A program made the position numbers and the translations under genes. Source: Dehalococcoidia bacterium (GTDB lineage: Bacteria > Chloroflexota > Dehalococcoidia > JACVQG01 > JAHKAY01). From it: DNA of 6,447 bases. Of the stretch, positions 1 through 6,399 are shown piece after piece. Within the stretch, counting starts at the first letter, position 1. Each line of letters starts with the position of its first letter. Location of the stretch: assembly GCA_030744635.1 (NCBI GenBank), contig JASLQE010000218.1:1-6447 (forward strand), given 5' to 3'. Below the pieces are notes generated by a model that searched no databases, was not told where the DNA came from, and was given only the letters and a program-made list of their open reading frames with translations.

Positions 1-124
1 CGGCGGTCAGGCTCTCCCGGAGCGTATTGTAAGATGCCTCATCCCGGGGCAGGACTCCGATATTCAGGTTATCGCCCTTGTCCCCGGTGCGGGCGTAGGC
101 CATCTGTCTTAGCTTGACTCTCAC
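1..124 (-). CDS. AtuA C-terminal-type small protein (partial, N-terminal 41 codons)
   Basis: Only the first 41 codons are inside the window; the gene runs off the left edge. It begins with GTG at 124 and reads VRVKLRQMAYARTGDKGDNL, followed by NIGVLPR. The ARTGDKGDN-x-NIGV block is the signature of the small ferredoxin-fold domain found at the C-terminus of AtuA-type proteins or as a separate protein of about 100 residues beside them. The start codon overlaps the stop of the preceding AtuA gene as GTGA, which favours translational re-initiation and a matched supply of the two proteins. The molecular role of this domain is not established; a structural or subunit role with the large AtuA protein is inferred from the coupling. 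The gene is too short here to appear as a long reading frame, but motif and overlap make it convincing. Confidence 0.82.
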   Translation of the reverse strand, partial: MRVKLRQMAYARTGDKGDNLNIGVLPRDEASYNTLRESLTA

Positions 125-1452
125 GCTACCTCCATCACTTCAACGCCCCACCGGGCCTCCTCCCGTGGTATGAGGGTGGGCCAAAGGGAGACCACCTGCC
201 GCACCGGTTGCAACATGATGCCGCAGGCGGCGGGCGGGCCTGCCACATAGAGGGGGTAGAACTCCTGGAGGAAACGCCCGGCCTCGGCCTCCGTGGCCAC
301 CCTAAGCGCCATGCGGAGCATGACCTCGGCGGGGCGGGCGGTGGGGGGGGTGAGAGGCCCCACCAGGGAGTTGAGGCCGATAAACTCAATGTTAGTCTCC
401 AGCGGAACAATCCCTTGCATGGCAAGGCGCTTCTCCAGCATGACGGCCGTATCCCGCGCCTTGTCCTCGGCCATGGGGGGGCCGAAGGTAACGCAGCCCT
501 CCACCATATAGCCGTTGAGGTACCCTATCACCGCCTTCAGGCTGTCCGTCCTCGGCGTGCCCCTGACCCGGCTTATCTTTACCCTGTCGCCGCCCAGGTC
601 ATCCACCCGCACCGATGTGAAGTCCGCCACCACATCCGGGGTGATGTAGGTGGTGGGGTCACCTATCTCGTAGAGAAGCTGTAGCTTCACAGTGGCATCG
701 TTTACGATGCCTCCGGAGCCTTCGGTCTTGGTGATGACGGCCTCACCCTCATCGGACACCTCGGCTATCGGGTAGCCCAGACGCTCCAGGTTGGGTATTT
801 CCCGCCAGTCGGTAAAGCTGCCACCGCACACCAGCCCGGTGCACTCCAGGAGGTGTCCCACCACCGTGCCGAAGGCCAGCCTGTCCCAGTCCGTCTCTCC
901 CCAGCCGAACTCATACACCAGGGGGGCTAGCCACAGGGCGGCGTCCGCATAGCGGCCGGTGATGACCACCCGGCTGCCCCTCCCCAGGGCCTCGGCCACG
1001 GGGGGTGCGCCCAGGTAGACACTCATCCCCACCACACCCGCCTCTGGAAGGGAGAACTCCTCCCCCGTATCCATATTGCTGAGGGACACGCCCTCCCCTC
1101 TCAGCCCCGCAATCCGTTCCCTGGTCTCCTGGCCCACCGTGTCATCCCCGGATACTGCGGCTATTTTCAGCCCCTTCAGCCCCTGCCGCTGCGCCATCTC
1201 CACCACCCGCTGCGCCCCTGCCACGGGGTTTATGCCCCCGGCGTTGGTGATGACCCCAATCCCCTTCTCGGCACAGGGCTTCATCACCGAACCCAGGCAG
1301 CGCCTGATATCGGCGTAGCCCTTGTCCGGCTCCTTGATACGGCGCCGTTGGAGGTCGGAGATGGTCAGCTCCCCCAGGTTGTCAAAGGCGATGTAGTCTA
1401 TGTTGCCACGGGCAACCATCTCCAGGGCGGGGTCCAGCCGGTCACCCAGCAT
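121..1452 (-). CDS. AtuA-family protein (DUF1446, acyclic terpene utilisation)
   Basis: From the ATG at 1452 this gives 443 residues. Family-typical blocks, numbered from that ATG, are VITNAGGINP (68-77), AVSGDDT (99-105), YLGAPPVAEAL (146-156), VITGRYADAAL (163-173), GHLLECTG (199-206) and QLLYEIGDP (258-266). AtuA is named from the Pseudomonas acyclic-terpene (citronellol/geraniol) utilisation cluster, but its reaction is not firmly known; no hydrolase or dehydrogenase motif is evident. The start is doubtful. Eleven codons upstream of the ATG, back to 1485, read I-KTIRIGAGAG, which matches the usual family N-terminus (M-K-x-I-R-I-G-A-G-A-G), and a purine-rich ribosome-binding-like stretch lies at 1488-1497. 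The codon at the expected initiator is ATC, and an in-frame TGA at 1501-1503 excludes anything further upstream. The ATG at 1452 has no clear ribosome-binding site. The true protein may be 454 residues (121-1485). It is coupled to the downstream small AtuA protein by a 4-nt overlap. Confidence 0.88.
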   Translation of the reverse strand: MLGDRLDPALEMVARGNIDYIAFDNLGELTISDLQRRRIKEPDKGYADIRRCLGSVMKPCAEKGIGVITNAGGINPVAGAQRVVEMAQRQGLKGLKIAAVSGDDTVGQETRERIAGLRGEGVSLSNMDTGEEFSLPEAGVVGMSVYLGAPPVAEALGRGSRVVITGRYADAALWLAPLVYEFGWGETDWDRLAFGTVVGHLLECTGLVCGGSFTDWREIPNLERLGYPIAEVSDEGEAVITKTEGSGGIVNDATVKLQLLYEIGDPTTYITPDVVADFTSVRVDDLGGDRVKISRVRGTPRTDSLKAVIGYLNGYMVEGCVTFGPPMAEDKARDTAVMLEKRLAMQGIVPLETNIEFIGLNSLVGPLTPPTARPAEVMLRMALRVATEAEAGRFLQEFYPLYVAGPPAACGIMLQPVRQVVSLWPTLIPREEARWGVEVMEVA

Positions 1453-1487
1453 CCCGGCCCCGGCGCCAATCCTTATCGTCTTGATAT

Positions 1488-1497
1488 CTCCCCCTTT
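1488..1497 (-). promoter_or_regulatory. Shine-Dalgarno-like tract ahead of the AtuA gene
   Basis: The minus strand reads AAAGGGGGAG here. It aligns with the anti-Shine-Dalgarno complement AAGGAGG with one mismatch. It sits 2-4 nt ahead of the ATC codon at 1485 and about 11-13 nt ahead of an in-frame ATA at 1476, but more than 30 nt ahead of the first ATG at 1452. Its position therefore argues for initiation upstream of the ATG, at a non-canonical codon. Confidence 0.5.
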
Positions 1498-1516
1498 GTT
1501 TCAGCAGCCGTTGGGG

Positions 1517-1556
1517 GACGGGAGATGGCGACTAACCCGCCAACCACCGCCCCGTC
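1517..1556 (-). other. Possible hairpin between the SDR and AtuA genes
   Basis: In the SDR-AtuA gap, GACGGG (1517-1522) is complementary to CCCGTC (1551-1556), and inside it TGGCG (1526-1530) pairs with CGCCA (1538-1542) around a 7-nt loop. The two stems are separated by an unequal internal loop of 3 and 8 nt. No T-run follows on the minus strand, so it does not look like an intrinsic terminator. It could be a processing or stabilising element within the operon mRNA, or chance pairing in GC-rich DNA. Confidence 0.25.
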
Positions 1557-1580
1557 ATCTCTGGTAGTGCCCCCGCCGGG

Positions 1581-2510
1581 TCACGGAGTCGGCGGTGGGG
1601 GAGCCGGATTGATGAGCCCGGCAGATAGGGTCCGGGGCACCGTATCCATCAGCTCCTCCAGGCTCCACTGCCCCTCTTTGTAGAGCGTCTTCACCGGCGC
1701 CGGCTCCGGGAAAAGGGCTATCTCCCCTCCGGCCACAAAGAAGACACAGCCGTTTATGCCAGAGGCCTCATCGGTGGCGAGGTAGACCACGAAGGGGGCC
1801 ACCTCCTCCGGCTTGAGGCGCTCGTGCTCCATCTCACGCGAGAAGACCCCGCCGCTGATGCCCATGGCCTGTGCCCGTGCGGTGCTGGCCTGCATCTCCG
1901 GGGTCAGGGTCATACGGGTGCCCGCCCGGGGACGGATGGCGTTGCAGGTAACGCCGTACCTGCCCAGGTCCCGGGCCACGGACCGCGTGAAGCCCACTAT
2001 GCCCTCTTTGGCGGCGCTGTAGTTGGACATCCCGGAGACCCCCAGCCCCGCCGCCGAGGAGGTGTTGATTATGCGCCCTCCGCGCTGCTGCCGGAACAAT
2101 CGCCCGGCATGGTGGGTACAGAAAAAGGTGCCATACAGGTGGACCTTTATGACATCGTCCCACTCCGCCTCGCTCAGGTTATATACCATCCGATCCCGGA
2201 GGATTCCGGCGTTGTTCACCAGAATGTCAAGGCGTCCGAAGCCGTCCAGGGCGGCCCTGATGATGCTCTCCGCCCCCTCCATTGTCGCCACCGTATCGTG
2301 GTTGGCAATGGCCTCACCACTGGCCTGGCGTATCTCCTGCGCAACCTGGTCCGCCGGGGAATCTGAGGAGCCTGAGCCATCCTTCTCCCCGCCGTAGTCG
2401 TTGACCACCACCCGGGCACCCGCCGCCGCCAGTGCCAGTGCCTCGGCCCGGCCTATGCCGCGGCCGGCACCGGTGACCACCGCTACTTTATCCTGCAACC
2501 GCTTTGGCAT
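1581..2510 (-). CDS. Short-chain dehydrogenase, (3R)-hydroxyacyl-CoA dehydrogenase (MFE-2-like) type
   Basis: The 309-residue protein has a classical SDR Rossmann fold: TGAGRGIG nucleotide loop (13-20), acidic D38 after the second strand (NAD rather than NADP expected), NNAG (99-102), catalytic Ser at 151 or 152, and YSAAK giving Y164 and K168. The VVNDYGG start of the second strand and VHLYGTF (123-129), with His where most SDRs have Asn, are typical of the hydroxyacyl-CoA dehydrogenase domain of multifunctional enzyme type 2. The likely reaction is NAD-dependent oxidation of a 3-hydroxyacyl-CoA to the 3-ketoacyl-CoA in the cytoplasm. A C-terminal extension of about 45 residues after the FVAGGE strand ends in a proline-rich tail (NPAPPPPTP). 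The ATG at 2510 has a GGAGGT ribosome-binding site at 2521-2526 (about 11 nt away). It lies 45 nt after the alcohol dehydrogenase. The exact substrate cannot be read from the sequence. Confidence 0.9.
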   Translation of the reverse strand: MPKRLQDKVAVVTGAGRGIGRAEALALAAAGARVVVNDYGGEKDGSGSSDSPADQVAQEIRQASGEAIANHDTVATMEGAESIIRAALDGFGRLDILVNNAGILRDRMVYNLSEAEWDDVIKVHLYGTFFCTHHAGRLFRQQRGGRIINTSSAAGLGVSGMSNYSAAKEGIVGFTRSVARDLGRYGVTCNAIRPRAGTRMTLTPEMQASTARAQAMGISGGVFSREMEHERLKPEEVAPFVVYLATDEASGINGCVFFVAGGEIALFPEPAPVKTLYKEGQWSLEELMDTVPRTLSAGLINPAPPPPTP

Positions 2511-2555
2511 GGTTAACTACACCTCCTGCTTCAGCATGTGGGCGGCTGGCACCGC

Positions 2556-3647
2556 TCAGGGCACCAGGGCAGCCCTGGACAGCCGGCCCTCGGCGGCAAA
2601 GGCGAAGGCCTCGTTTATCTGGTCCAGGGGGAACTTGTGTGATATCAGGCGGTGGAAGGGGTACTTGTCCTTGTTGCCCTTCAGGAAGTCCAGTGCCCGG
2701 GGCACCACCCATGGGTCATAGGTCACCACACCCACCAGCTTACGGCTTGCCGTCACGATGAGGGAGGGATCAATCTCGGCTATAAGGCCCCGGCTGATAT
2801 TCCCGATGAGGAGGTAGCTCCCCGCCACGCTGCACATATTAAGGCCCTCAGGCAGTACCTGCGGGAACCCGGCCAGCTCCGCCACCACATCGGCTCCCCT
2901 ACCGCCGGTCAGCTCGCGGACCCTGCCTGTGCGTTCCCGGGGTGTGGTAAACTCCTCCAGGCTTATGGTGTGGTCGGCCCCAAAGGCCCTGGCAAGCTCC
3001 AGCCTCTCCGGATAGCGGTCTATTACAATTACCTGGGTGGCCCCCATCTCCCGGGCCACGGCGGTGGCGTAGATGCCCAAGCCCCCCGCCCCCTGAATGG
3101 CCACCGTATCCCCCAGGGATACCCCCACCCTGTCCAGGCCGTAGAGCACCTCGCAGAGGGCGCAGTTCAGCGGAGACACCATCTCATCCGAAAGCTCATC
3201 GGGGACTTTGAATATGTAGTGGCGGGGTGGCAGGTAAAAGTACTCGGCATAGGCGCCCATAAAGTGAGGAGGCTGGTCGCAGGGAATGGCCCTCCGTGTC
3301 AGCGTATTGGGGCAGGCGGCGCGGTTGCCATGCGTGCAGGCAAAGCACCGGTCACAGGGAAAGAAATACGGGTATACCACCCGGTCCCCCTCGGACAGGG
3401 GCTGCCCCATGGAATCGGTGCTCACCCCCTGGCCCATCCGGAACACCGTTCCCGTCATCTCGTGGCCCATGATGGCGGGAACGACCCGCCAGGGGGCCTC
3501 GCCCCTCCAGTAGTGAAGGTCTGAGCCGCAGATGTTAGCCAGGCTGACCTTGATGAGGACGGCCCCAGGCTCCACCTCCGGCACGGGTAACTCCCATATC
3601 TCCATGGGGGAGCCCTGCTTGGTCAGCACCGCTGCCTTTCCCTTCAT
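2556..3647 (-). CDS. Zinc-dependent medium-chain alcohol dehydrogenase (MDR family)
   Basis: The 363-residue protein has the usual MDR length and both zinc sites. Catalytic-zinc candidates are C40 (NICGSD), H62 with E63 (GHE), and C162 in PLNCALCEV. The structural-zinc loop carries C98, C101, C104 and C112. The cofactor domain has GAGGLG (186-191) and D210 at the end of the second strand (VIVID), which indicates NAD preference. The enzyme should interconvert an alcohol and an aldehyde or ketone in the cytoplasm. The layout resembles the threonine/sorbitol dehydrogenase branch, but within this CoA-linked cluster the substrate is more likely a pathway hydroxyl compound, which is inference. The start at 3647 is preceded by a near-perfect ribosome-binding site (AGGAGGTGA) with 6 nt between GGAGG and ATG. 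A 119-nt gap with a promoter-like element separates it from the dehydratase upstream. No defects are seen. Confidence 0.92.
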   Translation of the reverse strand: MKGKAAVLTKQGSPMEIWELPVPEVEPGAVLIKVSLANICGSDLHYWRGEAPWRVVPAIMGHEMTGTVFRMGQGVSTDSMGQPLSEGDRVVYPYFFPCDRCFACTHGNRAACPNTLTRRAIPCDQPPHFMGAYAEYFYLPPRHYIFKVPDELSDEMVSPLNCALCEVLYGLDRVGVSLGDTVAIQGAGGLGIYATAVAREMGATQVIVIDRYPERLELARAFGADHTISLEEFTTPRERTGRVRELTGGRGADVVAELAGFPQVLPEGLNMCSVAGSYLLIGNISRGLIAEIDPSLIVTASRKLVGVVTYDPWVVPRALDFLKGNKDKYPFHRLISHKFPLDQINEAFAFAAEGRLSRAALVP

Positions 3648-3674
3648 GCGTCACCTCCTCTGCGGTATGGGCCT

Positions 3675-3683
3675 ATTGTAGCA
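3675..3683 (-). promoter_or_regulatory. Candidate internal promoter (extended -10)
   Basis: In the dehydratase-alcohol dehydrogenase gap the minus strand reads TGCTACAAT, an extended -10 (TGn followed by a 5/6 match to TATAAT). A start site near 3668 would give a leader of about 20 nt containing the strong ribosome-binding site of the alcohol dehydrogenase. There is no good -35 at 16-18 nt, as is common for extended -10 promoters. An 8-bp palindrome, TGGTACCA (3727-3734), lies about 45 bp upstream and could be an operator half or chance. Confidence 0.45.
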
Positions 3684-3766
3684 CGGCGGGATTCGGGCCA
3701 CGCATTTCACCGTAGGCTTGTAGATATGGTACCACATAGAGGCGTACCGGACGGCGAGGGTGGGTA

Positions 3767-5071
3767 TCAGTCTTCCAGGGGCCGGAGGCCGAGCCTTTCC
3801 AGAAAGGGTTCCAGCCTGTCCGTCACCTGATGGGGAGAGAAATACCGGGCGTCCCCATTGCTGGACTCGTAGGCTACAGTGGCTATCCCATGCGCCTCCA
3901 GGACCTGCTCGGCTTCCAGCATGCCCGCCGCCTGGTTCCGGCAGCCCACATCTAGGTGCAAAATACTCCCCTGGCATTTCCAGTCAAACGCCCGGTGCAG
4001 GTACTCACCAGGTTTCTTTCCCAGTTTGGCACAGTGGTACAGGGGCCTGTTATCCACATAGCACCGGGCAAGGAACTCCATGGCATCATCCCTGCTCTTC
4101 AGCACCGCTCCCGTATCCTTGAACCGAGGGGCCGGGGTCCAACGCCCCTCCGGGGATATGTCCCACACTCCCCGGCTGAAGCCGGTGAAGCCCCCCAGTA
4201 TGACCGCCCCGTAGCGCTGGCACAGGTCCGGGATGAAGCTCTCGGCATAGAACATGGGCTCACCTTCGTAGGCCAGGCGGGCGGTCTCCACCCCGGTGGC
4301 GGAGATGCCGTCACGCACCCGGTCATTTATCTCCGCCAGCACCTCCTCGAAGTAGTCCAGCACCTCCGGCAGGTGGCCGCCGACAATGCTGGGCACCCTG
4401 AGCTCCTGCAGCATGCGAAAGTCCAAGGGGGCCGGAACCGCCTGGTTGGCCATGCAGATGTGGGCGATGATAACCCCTTGCTCCCACCAGTTCTTCACCG
4501 CCTCCACCAATAGCTCGTCGTGGTATTCCTTGCCCGTGGCCCTGGTCAGGAAGTCCACGGCATCGTGCAGCCGGGCGGTGACATACTTTATGGCCGCCTC
4601 CCCCCCCTCCTGTGGCACATCCAGGACGAAGTGTGGGACGCCCAGGATCTCCCCGGCAATCTGAGCGGTCTTGGCCACGGAGTGGCAGAACTCCACCTCA
4701 ACCACCACATCCACGGGGCTGGACTCGCCATTGCTGGGATTCATAGTGGTCAGCCCCAGGAGCAGCTCACCCATATAGTGGTGCATGGAGGAGCACATCT
4801 CCCCCCGGGGGTAGCCGCGGGCATCGGCGGCCTCGTGGTACTGGAGGAGGATTTCCGGGTTCCTCATGGCAACGGTAAAATACGGTCCGTACAGGCGTCG
4901 TGCCCATTCCCCCAGCCCGGCCAGCAATGGGTAGGGTGGGTTCTGAGTGGCCACCACTACCCCTCCCCTCTCCCGCGTCTCCCACGCACGGCGGTTGAGG
5001 CTGCGGCGCAACTCCTTCATTCTCCCCCAGAACTCCAGGGGACGGGTGGGGTACCGGGTCACAACTGACAT
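3767..5071 (-). CDS. 2-hydroxyacyl-CoA dehydratase / benzoyl-CoA reductase family subunit
   Basis: The 434-residue protein matches the HgdB/HadB/BcrB-C fold in layout. C93 is in GEMCSSMHHYMG, C129 in VVVEVEFCHSV followed by VPHFVLDVP (145-153), and C377 in HLDVGCRNQAAG, followed by the family ending GIATVAYE...TDRLEPFLERLG. These three cysteines are the best candidates for [4Fe-4S] cluster ligands. Characterised enzymes of this family work as two related subunits. They remove water from 2-hydroxyacyl-CoA by a ketyl-radical mechanism, or reduce aromatic acyl-CoA, after one-electron activation by an ATP-dependent ASKHA-type activator. Neither a second subunit nor an activator is in the window. 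Dehydratase versus reductase cannot be decided from this subunit. The ATG at 5071 has an AAGGAGG ribosome-binding site 4 nt upstream. It lies 31 nt after the CoA-transferase and is probably in the same operon. The enzyme would be cytoplasmic and oxygen-sensitive. Confidence 0.84.
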   Translation of the reverse strand: MSVVTRYPTRPLEFWGRMKELRRSLNRRAWETRERGGVVVATQNPPYPLLAGLGEWARRLYGPYFTVAMRNPEILLQYHEAADARGYPRGEMCSSMHHYMGELLLGLTTMNPSNGESSPVDVVVEVEFCHSVAKTAQIAGEILGVPHFVLDVPQEGGEAAIKYVTARLHDAVDFLTRATGKEYHDELLVEAVKNWWEQGVIIAHICMANQAVPAPLDFRMLQELRVPSIVGGHLPEVLDYFEEVLAEINDRVRDGISATGVETARLAYEGEPMFYAESFIPDLCQRYGAVILGGFTGFSRGVWDISPEGRWTPAPRFKDTGAVLKSRDDAMEFLARCYVDNRPLYHCAKLGKKPGEYLHRAFDWKCQGSILHLDVGCRNQAAGMLEAEQVLEAHGIATVAYESSNGDARYFSPHQVTDRLEPFLERLGLRPLED

Positions 5072-5102
5072 GATTCCTCCTTATGCGGGGTGCGGGCCTC
5101 CC

Positions 5103-6305
5103 CTATATTACCCCGCGTTCGCCCAGCCCGGCTATGTCCTCCCAGGTATAGCCAGCCTCCAGAAGCACCTCTTCCGTATGCTGGCCGAACTCCGGGGCAG
5201 GCATCCTGAGGGACGACGGGGTCTCGCTGAGTTGGACGGGAAACCCCGGGTACTGCACCTTGCCGAAGTTGGGATGGTCAAAGTCTATAATATATTCGTT
5301 CTCAATCACCTGGGGGTCATGCGGCAGGTCGGCTATCTCCTGGATGGGGCCATAGATAAGGTCCGCCCCCCGGAATGCCCGGTCCCAGTCGCTATACGGT
5401 CTGGAGGCAATCACCCTATCCAGGATTGCGGTCAGCTCCTGACGGTTCTCCCGCCGCTTGCTGATGTTCTCAAACCGCGCGTCCTTTTCCAACTCCGGCA
5501 ATTCCAGGGCGCGGCAAAAGAGCGGCCAATGCCTCTCCAGAATCAGGGCCAGCGCCACCCACTTCCCATCCTGGCATTTGTAGTAGTTGTAAAGTGGGTT
5601 GGAGGGGGTATTCCGGTCATGCCGGGGGAAGTCCAGCCCCGGGAACATCCTTAGCTGAGTCACAAAGCCCTGGAGGGCCATCATGCTCCCCAACTGGGAT
5701 ACGGTCACCATCTGGCCTTTGCCGGTCCTCTGCCGGCCCAACAGGGCCGACATCACGCCGTAGGCCAGCATGATGGCGGTCACCGAGTCCGCCAGGCCGG
5801 TGGAGATGTGCACCGGAGGCATATCAGGCTCACCGCTGGCCATCATGATGCCGCTCCGGGCCTGGGGAATGAGGTCTATGGAGGGCAGCTCGTTGTCGGG
5901 GCCTTTCTCGCCGAAACCGGAGGCCCTGGCATAGATTAGCTTGGGGTTATGCGGGCGCAGGTCGTCATACTCCAGTCCCAGCTTGGCGCATGCCCTGGGG
6001 CGGAAGTTGGTAAGAAAAACATCGGCGCTCTCTACCAGCCGGTAGATGACCTCCCTCCCCCCCGGGGACTCCAGGTCAACCACAATGCCCCGCTTGTTGC
6101 GGTTGTGGTGCTCAAAGGCGGCATGGCGGCCCTGGGGTAGCCCCAGGGGCACACCGAAGAAGGTCTGCAACCCCCGCAGTGGGTCGCCCCGCCCCATCTG
6201 CTCCACCTTGATTACCTCCGCACCCATGTCGCCCAGCATGGAACCGGCCACCGGCCCCACCAGGAACCCGGTCCAATCTATAATCCGCACCCCTTCCAGT
6301 ATCAT
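5103..6305 (-). CDS. Class III (CaiB/BaiF family) CoA-transferase
   Basis: Taken from the ATG at 6305 the protein has 400 residues, the normal family length, and opens with MILEGVRIIDWTGFLVGP, the expected N-terminal strand and loop. GAEVIKVE follows at 28-35, and NRNKRGIVVDL (68-78), FRPRACAKLGL (101-111) and GKGQMVTVS (195-203) are all family-typical. D144 in PSIDLIPQARSG is the predicted catalytic aspartate that carries the acyl-anhydride/CoA intermediate. The enzyme should move CoA from a donor thioester to a carboxylic acid, activating the substrate of the pathway. The frame stays open to a GTG at 6404, but those 33 extra residues do not resemble the family. They would also begin inside a G-tract motif and upstream of the likely promoter. 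The chosen ATG has GGGAGGT at 6316-6322, 11 nt away from GGAGG. It is first in the cluster. Donor and acceptor are unknown. Confidence 0.91.
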   Translation of the reverse strand: MILEGVRIIDWTGFLVGPVAGSMLGDMGAEVIKVEQMGRGDPLRGLQTFFGVPLGLPQGRHAAFEHHNRNKRGIVVDLESPGGREVIYRLVESADVFLTNFRPRACAKLGLEYDDLRPHNPKLIYARASGFGEKGPDNELPSIDLIPQARSGIMMASGEPDMPPVHISTGLADSVTAIMLAYGVMSALLGRQRTGKGQMVTVSQLGSMMALQGFVTQLRMFPGLDFPRHDRNTPSNPLYNYYKCQDGKWVALALILERHWPLFCRALELPELEKDARFENISKRRENRQELTAILDRVIASRPYSDWDRAFRGADLIYGPIQEIADLPHDPQVIENEYIIDFDHPNFGKVQYPGFPVQLSETPSSLRMPAPEFGQHTEEVLLEAGYTWEDIAGLGERGVI

Positions 6306-6315
6306 GCCCGGATGT

Positions 6316-6322
6316 ACCTCCC
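6316..6322 (-). promoter_or_regulatory. Ribosome-binding site fixing the CoA-transferase start
   Basis: GGGAGGT on the minus strand, with 11 nt between GGAGG and the ATG at 6305. It is slightly long-spaced but the only strong site near a start, and it supports the 400-residue product over the longer frame from GTG 6404. Confidence 0.6.
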
Positions 6323-6337
6323 TGCGAGTTTCAGGGA

Positions 6338-6367
6338 AGAATAATCTAAAAGGGGTGCCGAGGTCAA
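6338..6367 (-). promoter_or_regulatory. Candidate sigma70-type promoter of the cluster
   Basis: On the minus strand, TTGACC (6367-6362, 5/6 match to TTGACA) is followed after 18 nt by TATTCT (6343-6338, 4/6 match to TATAAT). Transcription would begin near 6331, leaving a leader of about 25 nt that contains the ribosome-binding site and the ATG at 6305. It is the best pair of elements in the upstream region. Confidence 0.5.
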
Positions 6368-6399
6368 GCCGGGGAGGGTGGATAGTATGCAGAACCTCT

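Noticed and set aside
331..350. G-rich stretch on the plus strand with four possible G3 tracts, including a run of eight G (343-350).
   Set aside because: It lies inside the AtuA coding region, where Pro and Ala codons explain it (TPPTARPAE), and the frame is intact. There is nothing to suggest a selected structure or phase-variable tract.
208..684. Plus-strand open frame of 158 codons opposite the AtuA gene.
   Set aside because: Shadow of the AtuA coding frame, with no supported ribosome-binding site or motif.
2652..3524. A 290-codon open frame on the plus strand opposite the alcohol dehydrogenase.
   Set aside because: Its translation is rich in Gly, Pro, His and Arg with no family motif, and it lies wholly opposite a gene with complete zinc-site and cofactor motifs. 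It is a GC-rich shadow frame.
4600..4607. Run of eight C within the dehydratase gene, a possible slippage site.
   Set aside because: The frame continues through it with the family pattern preserved on both sides, so there is no sign of frameshifting or programmed slippage.
4520..5654. Plus-strand open frames of 182 and 235 codons opposite the dehydratase and CoA-transferase.
   Set aside because: No recognisable domains and low-complexity composition. The minus-strand genes beneath them are well supported by motifs.
6380..6386. CATACT-like -10 element upstream of the CoA-transferase.
   Set aside because: No acceptable -35 at the right distance; the pair at 6338-6367 is better in both elements and position.
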